A stretch of 64,000 nucleotides of DNA from Dioscorea cayenensis subsp. rotundata (lineage: Eukaryota; Streptophyta; Magnoliopsida; Dioscoreales; Dioscoreaceae). Shown here piece by piece: positions 23,626 to 34,281 of the stretch. The DNA lies in assembly GCF_009730915.1 (NCBI RefSeq), contig NC_052475.1:24303016-24367015 (forward strand), written 5' to 3'. Below the pieces are notes generated by a model. It did no database searches. It was not told the DNA's origin and worked only from the letters and a program-made list of their open reading frames with translations. Positions within the stretch are counted from its first letter, which is position 1. Each line of letters starts with the position of its first letter. Both the position numbers and the translations under genes were made by a program.

Positions 23626-26600
23626 CCTTAAATCTAAATCTCAAACTCCCTCCCTCCCTCTCTCTCTCTCTTCCTGATCATCCGTCCATGAATCCACGCA
23701 AAAGCGAAAGCCCTTCCCAAATCCTCAGAAACCAAGGATTTCGAGACGGAACACCTGCGAGTCTTCGACCTTTTCCTTTCCCTTTTTTTTTCCTTTTTTT
23801 TTGTTTGCAAAATAAGAAAAAAATAAAATAAAAAAAAAACTTTGTCTTTAATTGTGACCAAGACAAAATTAAATGAAAAATATGAAAATCGCTAATATTT
23901 AAATGTAGATTTCTATGGCTTTTATTTCTAAATGTAGATAATAAATAAACAAAATTTCTATAGTGATAATTGAAACTAAAAAAATTATGATTTATCCATT
24001 TAAATTTAATCTAAATAGTTAATAATCAATTGATATTTAAAAAACATTGTGATAATATGATGTATTTATTAAAAAATTAATAAAAAATATTTTTCAGGTG
24101 TTATTTTATATATATCTCAAAAAATAGCAAATTATTTTGACAATATTCAATAAATATGTGGATTTTATCCACATTTACCTCAAAAAAATATATATATTTG
24201 ATAAAAACTAATTTTTGTCATATATGAATCTTATTTAATTACAAGCAATTTTTACATCACCTGGGTTAAAAATCTATATAGAGCGGATGACTTTTTATTT
24301 CATTTTTTATATAAATTTTTCTTTGTAACACATATCTAAAGACATTAGATATATCTCAAGCAATTTTATTTTTATCATAATTAAAGGATTCTTAAAATAA
24401 TAAATTATAAAATGTAATTTAAACTTCCTCAAATCTATCAAAATATGTAGATATATAAATAGCTTTGGATACTCGAAATTAAGTAAATTTTCAACCAGTC
24501 ACTAATTAACAGGGTCACTTGAAAACACAGTGGAATTATGCCTTTCCCATGGGCCATGTCTAGTTTTACAGTGTTTTTCTAAATTTTAAGACTCCAGTTT
24601 TGATATAGCTGGATTTCTACATATCACCAATAAATAAATAAATAAATAACAGCTTCACTCTAATGACTTATTTAATTCCATAGCAAATCATAAAAATAAA
24701 AAATAATAAAAAAAAAGCTCCTCAGAAGTCTCTTCATATCTACATTAGTAACAAGATAGTGTCAAAGAACTTTCAGTAATTGGAACGAAAGAGGAGGCAA
24801 ACACTAACGTCCATCATCACTGGAGCATTCTGAATTTTTTTTATATTATTTTTTGGGAAAAAAATCAAAACAAAACCTTGATAATTTTCACAAATGCCCA
24901 ATTCCTAGCGCTTGGAGCGGAAGAGATAAGTGGGTGGCGGCGGAGGAAAGGGATGATGATGATAAGGCTATATATGTTATATATATATATCTCTGGTATA
25001 TTTACCTTGAAACCCCTGGACAATAGTTTAATTACACACAGATGACATTGAATGACTTGCTATAATATAAATCGAATCACAAAATCAATGGTTTTTTGGC
25101 TTTAATCAATCACAAGCCTCTTCATCCATTAAAGATCAACTTGGTTGAAGCTATAGCACTGAAAGCATGGCCCAAAACATATAGCTGAATTTATATGACA
25201 ACAAAACCCTGCTCTCTAGTTTAATAGGACTGAACCGGTGACATTGTAGGGTTGTCTCTTTTGTCAAACCCTACAATGCAAGTCTTTCCATTTCAAAGCT
25301 TTCACTGTTTGACCTAACTCCACTATTTGTTTGACTCTACTTTGGTTTTGTCTGGGTTTTTTTTTTTAAATAATTATAGCAAGACTCAACTACCAATCTC
25401 CATAAGCTCCATATAATTATGGACAACCAATCTCCGGAAGGTCTAGAGTCTAAAGCCTTATTTGAATTGGTTTTTGAAAAAAAAATATTCTTTTACTTTG
25501 ATGAAAGAAACTTTTAAAAAAAATTAAAATAAGTTAAAAATTTTTTTTATTTTATGTTTAAATATATTAATGCAGAATTACTTTTATATTTGTAAAATTG
25601 TTTAATGTGTATTCATAAAATAATTTTTCCGTAGTAAGTTACTAAAATAAGTGTTTATTGAATTATAATAATATATCAATTATTATGTAATTATCACACG
25701 AATAAGAAGCAGGGGCAAACGGAAGGGAAGGCCTTTAAATCTTCGAGGCAAAAAGAAAACTAGATAGGGATGCTAAAAGTTTAGAGAGAAACCTTAAAAA
25801 TAGAAGTAATTTCTTTATTTCATATAGGTATTTAAATAATTGTGTAACTCCAAAACAATTTTTTTAAAAAGTGTTTTTTTAAAAATCATCACATGAGCGA
25901 CATGAAAAAACGTTGTTTTTGTTTTTTTACCATTTTTGCTTCTGTAGAGAAACTAATCCAAACATTTTTTTAGCCCAAAAACACTCAACTTGTAAAAAAA
26001 GCTGTTGGACTTCCCAGAAACTAATCCTAAAAAGATCTAAAAAAATAAGGTTGGAAAACTTAGCTCTCATTACCAAAGACAGTTCGAAGTTTCTTGGATC
26101 TATATGGTTATTATATGTGATCATTCAAAGAGGGTGGACTAGTTAGGAGTTTTTGTTGTTAGTGGGTCCAAAACTCAGCTTCGGTTGTGTGTTTATCATT
26201 GTGTTACATGTAGTGATCTCTCACGAGCTAATTTTGATATTTTATTCTTTTTTTTCTTCTTATTTTAGTCTTTCTCATTTATCCTGGTCTCTTCAGGATC
26301 CACCCATATTGGATTGCTGCCGTTGTTAAGTTGTTCTATTTATTTATTTATTTATTTGTTATTGTAGTTTGTCAGGTCTTTATATTTTTTTAAAATTAAT
26401 TATAGTTTATCCACTCTTCCCCAAAAAATGTTGAATTCTTAATTCTTTGTCACCATCATAGTAAACGAGCAGTAAGATATTTGGCTCTCATACAAAAATT
26501 TAAAAATTCAACTCAATATTATTCTTTTAATAAAATAAATAAATTATAAATATATTAAAATAAAAGAGTTAATACAATAAAAAAAAAAAGATAAAGGAGG

Positions 26601-26926
26601 GCTTGCTTTTGTGGAGAAACTTTGTCCTTTTAAAAAAAACATAACAAAACAAAAACTCTCAAGTTTTAAGAAAAAAAAAATTGAAATACTACTATTTTAT
26701 TATAGAAGTGATTTCCCATCAAATCTAATACTATATCATATATAAAGAGAGGGGGGAGATTTAATATAAATATAATATCAAAACAGTTATGACATTAATT
26801 TAGAGAAAATAACAATCTACGAGAGACTTACATGCTTTATATGATGCATTTTTATTATTCATCTTTTCATTCATCTTAAACCTTTTACAATTAATAAGAT
26901 AAAAAATTGCAAAACAAAAGAAACGC
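23626..26926. other. AT-rich intergenic region upstream of the DnaJ gene
   Basis: The first ~200 bases (CT-rich on the plus strand around 23640-23690) hold the DnaJ promoter and leader. The rest is very AT-rich with homopolymer runs and no recognisable gene. The stretch at about 25900-26400 contains short open segments and a TTTA repeat (26338-26358) that look like retroelement 3' debris, but I cannot assign them. Confidence 0.45.
26922..26926. repeat. Left 5-bp target site duplication of the copia element
   Basis: AACGC lies immediately before the TGTTAAG end of the left LTR and matches 31901-31905. Confidence 0.85.
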
Positions 26927-26956
26927 TGTTAAGAATATATATTATAAATGCAAAGA
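26927..26956 (-). repeat. Visible edge of the 3' LTR
   Basis: Thirty bases from TGTTAAG up to the first N, identical to 31508-31537. The rest of this LTR is in the gap. Confidence 0.85.
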
Positions 26957-27956
26957 NNNNNNNNNNNNNNNNNNNNNNNNNNNNNNNNNNNNNNNNNNNN
27001 NNNNNNNNNNNNNNNNNNNNNNNNNNNNNNNNNNNNNNNNNNNNNNNNNNNNNNNNNNNNNNNNNNNNNNNNNNNNNNNNNNNNNNNNNNNNNNNNNNNN
27101 NNNNNNNNNNNNNNNNNNNNNNNNNNNNNNNNNNNNNNNNNNNNNNNNNNNNNNNNNNNNNNNNNNNNNNNNNNNNNNNNNNNNNNNNNNNNNNNNNNNN
27201 NNNNNNNNNNNNNNNNNNNNNNNNNNNNNNNNNNNNNNNNNNNNNNNNNNNNNNNNNNNNNNNNNNNNNNNNNNNNNNNNNNNNNNNNNNNNNNNNNNNN
27301 NNNNNNNNNNNNNNNNNNNNNNNNNNNNNNNNNNNNNNNNNNNNNNNNNNNNNNNNNNNNNNNNNNNNNNNNNNNNNNNNNNNNNNNNNNNNNNNNNNNN
27401 NNNNNNNNNNNNNNNNNNNNNNNNNNNNNNNNNNNNNNNNNNNNNNNNNNNNNNNNNNNNNNNNNNNNNNNNNNNNNNNNNNNNNNNNNNNNNNNNNNNN
27501 NNNNNNNNNNNNNNNNNNNNNNNNNNNNNNNNNNNNNNNNNNNNNNNNNNNNNNNNNNNNNNNNNNNNNNNNNNNNNNNNNNNNNNNNNNNNNNNNNNNN
27601 NNNNNNNNNNNNNNNNNNNNNNNNNNNNNNNNNNNNNNNNNNNNNNNNNNNNNNNNNNNNNNNNNNNNNNNNNNNNNNNNNNNNNNNNNNNNNNNNNNNN
27701 NNNNNNNNNNNNNNNNNNNNNNNNNNNNNNNNNNNNNNNNNNNNNNNNNNNNNNNNNNNNNNNNNNNNNNNNNNNNNNNNNNNNNNNNNNNNNNNNNNNN
27801 NNNNNNNNNNNNNNNNNNNNNNNNNNNNNNNNNNNNNNNNNNNNNNNNNNNNNNNNNNNNNNNNNNNNNNNNNNNNNNNNNNNNNNNNNNNNNNNNNNNN
27901 NNNNNNNNNNNNNNNNNNNNNNNNNNNNNNNNNNNNNNNNNNNNNNNNNNNNNNNN
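26957..27956. other. Assembly gap of exactly 1,000 N
   Basis: The round length suggests a placeholder rather than a measured distance. It sits inside the copia element and replaces its reverse transcriptase/RNase H part and most of the 3' LTR. The gap is probably a collapse caused by a repeated element. Confidence 0.97.
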
Positions 27957-29250
27957 CCCATTGATTCTTCATTAACTTGTTCGAGGGGTTTTATAATTTC
28001 CTCTCCCATTTTACATGGGAGATCTTTTCTTTATTTTTACTTCCTTTTTCTAAGAGTTTGAATCTTTGGCCCTGATTGGTCTTCCACGTTTTTGTCGTGG
28101 TTTATTTTCTACTTGATTTTTCTTTCAATGGATTCTTAGGAATCTCAATTCTTGCGGGAGCATTGGCAGTTTGGTATATATGATTTGGTTATCATTTTTA
28201 GTATCGATGAATGCATCGAGTATTTCATTTTGCAATATTTTTGCAATTTAATGATCCTTTGAACTTCGAGTTCACATTCATTTGATACGAGGATCATATG
28301 TATGTAATCGTGATGCATTCGATCAATTTCTTTTGGCTCATTTTTGAGTGATCATTTCTCCCCTAATGCGAGGGAAGGCAGTTCATCAAAATGACAATGC
28401 AAATCTTTGCAGTAAATACATCCCATGTTAATGGTTCTAAATATCAGTATAATTGAAGGGGAATCATAACTGACATATATACCAAGTCTGCGTTGTGGAC
28501 CCATTTTTTTGTACGATTTGGTGGTGGTATTGGCACATATCTTGCTAACCAAATATTCTTATATATGAAATATCGGGAGCTCTTTACCCATAACAAGTTG
28601 GTGTGGTGAATATGAATTACATGCGAGTGGGTCGGGATCCAGTATTAAAAGGCTGCGGCATGCAAAATAGCATGACCCACGCACTTGTAGGCGGTTTAGT
28701 CATAATAACATTGGATGAGCGATAATCTGAGTCTTTTAATTAATGACTCCGCTAACCCATTTTGAGTATGTACATGAGAGTCTTTGGATGCTCAACATGT
28801 ATTCAATCGCCATACTGATAATCGTAAAATGATTTTGATGAAAATTCACCGACGATTATCAAGAGCGAATTGTCTTTATGGGGTAATCTGAAAAATTGTG
28901 CTTTTAAAGCTCGATAATTTGTGCTAATAACCTTGCAAATGCTACATTCCTTGTGAGCGGAGTGAAACATGGGACCATTTAGTCGATGCATCTATTAAAA
29001 ACCATAAAAATACCTAAATGGTCCACATGATGGATGTATTGGTCCACAAATATCTCCTTGTATTCTTTCTAAAAATTTAGGAGATTCACCAGTCACCTTA
29101 GTTATAGAAGGTCTGGTTATTAGCTTTCCCATTGAACATCTTTGAACATGCGATATTCATTATGTGTTAGGATTTTATAATCCTTCGGTGGGTGCCATGA
29201 GAACTAGTAATAATCCGGTATGACATTATAGCACCCGGATGTCCAAGTCT
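27957..29250 (-). pseudogene. Copia integrase region, decayed
   Basis: Read on the minus strand in shifting frames. First comes a GAG-pre-integrase-like stretch (GHPGAIMSYRIITSSHG-like, about 29160-29250). Then come integrase-core-like blocks: FLWFLIDASTKWSHVSLL, NVAFARLLAQIIELKAQF, and GEFSSKSFYDYQYG with a Gly-Glu-Phe in the usual D/NxGEF context. Near 28352-28552 the GPQRRLGIYVSYDSPSII block is the standard copia segment before reverse transcriptase. Stops and frameshifts break the frame repeatedly, so no integrase can be made. The 3' side ends in the N run. Confidence 0.8.
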
Positions 29251-29517
29251 TTCATGCCATATTTTAAAAACCTCTGGATCATTAACCTTCTGGGTTAATA
29301 CCGTATGTGATTCCATCACTTTAATTCGTGTAAAATATAATCCTGAGGATATACAGGGAAAGCTTTCAAGTACATGTTTGTGGCATGAAATAACTTGTGT
29401 AATATAAAGATATTCTTTTCCTTCCTTATCAACCGTCTCTAAATGATATCCATTGGGGACGTATATCTTTAAAACTTAAAAGGTTCCTCCTAGACTTAGG
29501 AGAATAGAGAGCATTTT

Positions 29518-29703
29518 TCATCTGCAAGGATGTTCCATTTTAGCAACATCAATCGTCGCTTCTCCAGAACCTTCAACCAGGTCTGATGACCCTGCTATTG
29601 TGGCTATATATGTCTTTCTCATTGATAAGGATATAAAATATATTTTTCTTGTCAAAAATAGTATCGTTGTCCCATGATCAATAATGCATTCATCATCAGC
29701 CAT
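29518..29703 (-). pseudogene. Copia protease fragment
   Basis: The minus strand encodes DECIIDHGTTILF followed by KIYFISLSMRK and IAGSSDLVEGSGEATI. This is the retroviral-type aspartyl protease region seen between gag and integrase in plant copia elements. The usual active-site D-S-G-T is D-H-G-T here, so activity is doubtful. The fragment ends with a stop soon after. Confidence 0.7.
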
Positions 29704-29944
29704 ATTCTAACAAAACAGAAGAAAAACATAACTTAATAAAACATAAAAGCATAAATTAATCTATAAGGAAATCTGACATATCTAAATATGTATTTTCAGT
29801 TACATTTAAATTATTTATGGAATTATCCTCAATTGGATCAACTATGGGTATGTCAGCAAAATTTGTCTCAATATCTTTACCTTTCTTATTTTTTTAAGTG
29901 ATTCTCGGTAAAGATGGACAAAATATTTTGAGGGTCCCTGCAAA

Positions 29945-30774
29945 TTACGGACCAATGACCTTCGAGGACACTAACGATAGCATGTATCTTTCTTTGTCTC
30001 TAACCCCGTCTTGCTGGCTTTGTTGCTTTTGTTGATGTACATCAATTCTGTTATCGCGTGGTCCGATATTATTTCGGCCCCCACCACGATCGCGTAGTCC
30101 TCGACCACCTCGTCCACTACGGTTTTTAAAAACCGCGACCACGCCATCTTCTTTGCCCAAAATTAATTTTCGGCGGTGGTCTGATCCGGATGGTCGAGAT
30201 TGATGATTCTCGCATCAACAATTCATTGTTTTGCTCCGCCACGAGGAGACAAGAAATTAATTCGGAGAATTTTGTAAAATTCTTTTCTCTATATTGTTGT
30301 TGTAATATAACATTTCGTGCAGTGAAATGTTGTAAATGTTTTTCTCGAGCATCATTCCTTACGTCACTCGTTTTCTCCACGGAGACGAATCTTGAAAACA
30401 ATTTTAAATAGCTCGGGAATTATATTCTTGCACGCTTTTTGAAATCTTGAAACACGAGGCTTGACCAATCATTGCGTGCTTTGGGCAAGTAGACCCGATT
30501 CCGAGATTTTTCAAATCTCTCTTTCGAGGGATAACCACAATTCCCTTGGATCCTCAATGGTCGGTATTCATTCTTCGATGCCATCATCAATATGATGCCT
30601 TATAAATATTAAGGCCTTAGCCTTTATTATCACTAGGCTCATTGTTATTAGCCTCGATAGTTTTTACTCGGGGTTTCTTGCTTTCGGATGGAGCTTGATA
30701 TCGAGGGCTCGGGATATATAATTGCTCCCCGAGATTTGAAGGGCCTCGAATTCTCTTTTTGCAATATTTGCCAT
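29945..30774 (-). pseudogene. Copia gag, broken by stops and frameshifts
   Basis: ATG at 30774 starts MANIAKREFEALQISG, the usual plant copia gag opening, and stops after about 36 codons. Gag-like sequence continues in other frames. KTIEANNNEPSDN and an HHIDDGIEE-like block come first. A C-terminal half (30401-30126) follows with QQQYREKNFTKFSELISCLL and VAEQNNELLM, then an Arg/Gly-rich tail with GRGGRGLRDRGGGRNN near 30100. At least four disruptions can be seen, so no full Gag is encoded. Confidence 0.8.
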
Positions 30775-30978
30775 TTTTTTCTTCAAAATAATAATATAGC
30801 ATGTAATTAGAATAGAAAGTACTGAGAATAAAATATAAAGTATCTATCTTTGCTCATATATACGGTACTCGTTCATGTATGCAGTCATCTGTTCATGTAC
30901 TGCACTATTCATGTATACTGATCGTTATTCATACTGCAATTATTGCAGCATTGGGAATAAAAATTTGTTTGAAAGTGA

Positions 30979-31507
30979 TTATAAGTTAAAAGGGAAGAAG
31001 AAGTAAAAGATAAGTGAGAGAAGAAAGTAGGGGGCCGACGGAGAAAAAGCCGTAGAGTCGCAGCGGAGAGACTCGAAGGGCCGGGCGGAGTAGAGGCGAC
31101 GGAGAAGAGAAAAAGGGCCCGGCGGGTTTTTACCTGATTTTGTCAACGATCGCCGGGATCGGAGGGTCCTGCGAAAACTTAGGAGAAGATGATGCTTGAT
31201 AATTTTGGATTTGGTGGAAAACTTCATTGTAATAATAATATTATTGTTTTTTTGTTGTTTATTTTTAAAAAGTCTTGGTAATATTAGCCTTAGTGGCTTT
31301 AGTACTGTATGTTTTTTATGTATGCTTCTAAGAAAATCTTATGTATTGTTAACTGAATAAAATGTATGGTTTGCTAGTATTATATTACCTGTCGATCCTT
31401 CCTGCATTCAGTGTTAAAAATGGATTCCACATATATAATATATATATATATATATTATATAAGACAAAGAAAATTAAAATAATATGAGCAAATTCGTGCT
31501 GATAACG
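30979..31507 (-). other. Copia untranslated leader between LTR and gag
   Basis: This lies between the primer-binding site and gag. It contains a GC-rich patch at about 31030-31170 that gives an 82-codon open frame on the minus strand with Arg/Ser/Leu-rich, non-family sequence. I read it as leader, not as a gene. Confidence 0.5.
31494..31507 (-). promoter_or_regulatory. Copia primer-binding site
   Basis: Directly inside the 5' LTR, the minus strand reads CGTTATCAGCACG, containing TATCAGCACG, a form often seen beside plant copia LTRs and attributed to initiator-Met tRNA priming. Confidence 0.65.
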
Positions 31508-31900
31508 TGTTAAGAATATATATTATAAATGCAAAGATAGTAATAAGAATAGAGAGCCAGAGTATTTACCAAAAACCCAAAACCCTGAAGAATTAATTTC
31601 TTCTTCTTTCTTCTATTATTTCTCTATATTCTTTCTCTTTTCTTTCTCTTCTCTATATCACAAAGTATACAAATGAGGGGGTATTTATAGGGGTTACAAG
31701 AGTTGAATGAGCGGCTAGGGATCGATTCGATCCAGACGGTCCAAAAAAATACACTGTTGGTGGAATAATAGCGATGCAGTGGTAGCTACTGATCAGCATG
31801 GGTGGGTCGCTACGATAATATCTAGACGTTGCTACAGTAATGCCTGCTGCTACAGTGAAATTGCTACAGTAGGCATCCATTAAAATATTTGTTTATAACA
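31508..31900 (-). repeat. 5' LTR of the copia element, 393 bp
   Basis: The plus strand shows TGTTAAGAATATAT at the left border and TTTATAACA at the right border, giving TG...CA ends in either orientation. On the minus strand it contains repeated CTACTGTAGCAATT / CTGTAGCAGCAGG-type blocks (about 31800-31880). It is flanked on the right by AACGC. Confidence 0.88.
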
Positions 31901-31905
31901 AACGC
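31901..31905. repeat. Right 5-bp target site duplication of the copia element
   Basis: AACGC directly after the LTR end TTATAACA, matching 26922-26926. Confidence 0.85.
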
Positions 31906-33241
31906 TACTATATAATTAATAATTCAATGAAAGGAAAAAAGAGTTTTCAATCTATTTAGCCCCACAAGCCGCAAGAACTAATCATGCATGCAATTGGCTT
32001 CAAAGTGTGGCACAATTTCAATCCTTACATTAGGAGCAACTCATTTGGTCCACAAAAAGGTCATTAAACAAACAAGTCCAGCAAATGTTAGCAATGCTCG
32101 CATTTGAAATTGAATGGCTCCTCCTAAATTATTGGTGTGATATTATTCAACGATTTCAGTACATCATATCACCTCATTCAATGTGAAATGTATAGATGAC
32201 TACCAAGCCCCAATCATGTATCCAAGACTTCTTTTTTTGTTTGTAATTATATTTCTGCTATTAATGGTATGCGTGTAGGGAATATGCAAATAATGATATG
32301 AAAACAATATTTTTTTTTAATAATTAGCGACAAATATTTTTTTCTTAAAGATTTGTCAAAAAATAAGTAGGTTAAGGCATGCTGGTTATGATGGTTTATA
32401 AATCTCTTAAAGATTTATTAATTCTGTCAGATAACATATGGGATAATAAAAGTTCGCTACACGCACATTTAGAAAACTTGTAATAATGATACTAAGCTAA
32501 TAAATCACCCTCCCATACAACACTGAAGGGAGATACAACTCCTTTACAAAAGATCCACTGAAACTCATTCAAACAGTACTAGATTAAACAAATACTGAGA
32601 ATAATTTATTTGTTTAAACCTCGTTTATATAATCATAGAAATGAAATTAATTAAAACAAAAAAAGAATTGCAATTTCTCACGAATGTTATCATTAATCTC
32701 ATTAACACTGATAGATTATTTGTTGATCATGGACCAATACCCATTACAATCTATATTAAAAGAGAAAGGGAAATGGAAAAATCTCATGGCCTCCATACCA
32801 TTAAACATCATTATATTGATAGGCAACATCCCCATCCCTACAACAAATGCTAACTAGACAAGTCTATATTTCAAGATGTGGATTATATTTATTTAAGAAA
32901 AAAAAAATGATACATGTTAATCTTTGTTTCTATGTATAGTTCCAAGTTCAACAATTCCAAGAAAAAGAGCATGGAACTTTCATGTGCTAATACAAGGATT
33001 ACAATAAAAATAACTGCATTTTCATGTACTAATACAGAAGTTAGAATTATTTCAGTATCTTTGTTCATACTTAATTAGTAAATATGGTTTATTTAATAAG
33101 GAGAAGAAGAAGAAGAAGAAAAAACAAAACCAAGATATATATGTATATATATATTGATTTGAAGTTAAAGATTAATTTTGGTGAATAAGTTACACATCTT
33201 TGTCAGATCATGTCAGCTCAGCACCTTGACATCCTCATGAG
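31906..33241. other. Noncoding spacer upstream of the first HIPP gene
   Basis: AT-rich and without gene-like ORFs. It carries a short GAA run (about 33103-33120) and a small (AT) run before the HIPP promoter. Confidence 0.5.
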
Positions 33242-33248
33242 TATAAAT
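33242..33248 (+). promoter_or_regulatory. TATA box of the first HIPP gene
   Basis: TATAAAT lies 82 bases before the ATG at 33324, in the context GAGTATAAATGC. That would give a leader of about 50 bases. Confidence 0.5.
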
Positions 33249-33323
33249 GCACAGAGCTCAAGTTGTCAACCAACACTGAACTTTGTCATTGCCATTCTGT
33301 TTCCAAGACAAACTGTGAGAGAA

Positions 33324-34281
33324 ATGGGTGCATTTGACTACCTCTCCAACATCTGCAGTGTTACCAATACAAAGAGAACTCTCAAATTGAAGAAAAGGAA
33401 GCCATTGCAGGTGAGATGCTTACTATTTTGTTTTTAACTTCTTTCTGTAAGTATGGGTTTTATTTATAGCTTAACAGTAGTCATGCTATGTTTATCTGTG
33501 AACCAGACTGTGGAGTTGAAGGTGAAGATGGACTGTGATGGCTGTGAGAGGAGAGTGAGGCATGCTGTTCGTTCCATTAAAGGTTCAGACACTTTCTCCC
33601 TCTCTTTAACAACATTGCATATTTTCATTCATACTTCCTCAACTTCTTTCCAAGAATAGCTTCAAACATTAAATGATTTATTTCCATCTTTGTTTGTTTG
33701 TTCTCTGTATTTTTGTATTTTTAGCTGTTTACCTTTTCTTTTGCAGTTTACTATTTTCAAAGTAAACAAAAATAAAATTTCAGTTTTCAGTTCGGTCAAG
33801 TAATACATTGCAGCAGATAAAATTAACAAATTAAAGCAAGGAAAATAATTTGTCATTCCTAAAAATTGTTTTATATGCATTAATTGATCTTTAACTCAAC
33901 ATTCATGATAGGAATGCAAGAACTTGATTGTAAAAACATTTGATTCACTAGTTGCTGAATTTGATTCATGAATTGGGTATGAGTATAGGTGTAACTGCAG
34001 TGGAGGTGAACAGAAAACAAAGTAAAGTGGCTGTGACTGGTCATGTAGATACTAAGAAGGTGATAAAGAAGGTGAGAAGTATAGGAAAGAGAGCAGAGCC
34101 TTGGCCTTATGTAGAATACAATCTTGTCTACTATCCATACGCTGCTCAAGCATATGACAAAAAGGCACCAACTGGTTATGTTCGCAATGTTCCTCAAGCT
34201 TTGCCAAACCCAGGAGCACCAGAGGAGAGGTACACAACACTCTTCAGTGATGAAAATGTTAATGCATGCTCAATAATGTGA
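33324..34281 (+). CDS. Heavy metal-associated isoprenylated plant protein (HIPP), 151 aa
   Basis: Three exons, 33324-33410, 33507-33582 and 33989-34281, join to 151 aa in frame with GT-AG borders. One heavy-metal-associated (HMA) domain occupies about residues 30-95. Its metal-binding motif is MDCDGC, with Cys39 and Cys42 as the ligands. The protein ends in CSIM (148-151), a CaaX box for farnesylation that would attach it to membranes. The N-terminus MGAFDYLSNICSV and the tail with NPGAPEERYTTLFSDENVNACSIM-type sequence are characteristic of the small HIPP20-27 clade. These proteins bind metals such as cadmium, copper or zinc and some interact with stress transcription factors. The upstream frame is open from 33210, but the family N-terminus and the TATA box support ATG 33324. 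It lies 3.7 kb before a second HIPP on the same strand. Confidence 0.93.

Larger units (their letters stand above)
26927..31900 (-). mobile_element. Ty1/copia LTR retrotransposon, interrupted by an assembly gap
   Basis: The element lies on the minus strand. Its right-hand (5') LTR is complete and its left-hand (3') LTR shows only 30 bases before the N run. Those 30 bases are identical to the corresponding end of the right LTR. The outer ends are TG...CA, flanked by AACGC on both sides. Inside the 5' LTR, at about 31494-31507, the minus strand reads CGTTATCAGCACG, a primer-binding site common in plant copia elements. Then come a decayed gag, a protease and an integrase in copia order. Reverse transcriptase and RNase H are expected inside the gap. 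Stops and frameshifts in gag and integrase make it nonautonomous. Confidence 0.9.

Noticed and set aside
26907-28061. Long open frames on both strands
   Set aside because: They cross the 1,000-base N run and only appear open because N does not give stop codons.
30979-31227. 82-codon open frame in the copia leader
   Set aside because: It lies between the primer-binding site and gag, has biased Arg/Ser/Leu composition and no Gag or other domain.
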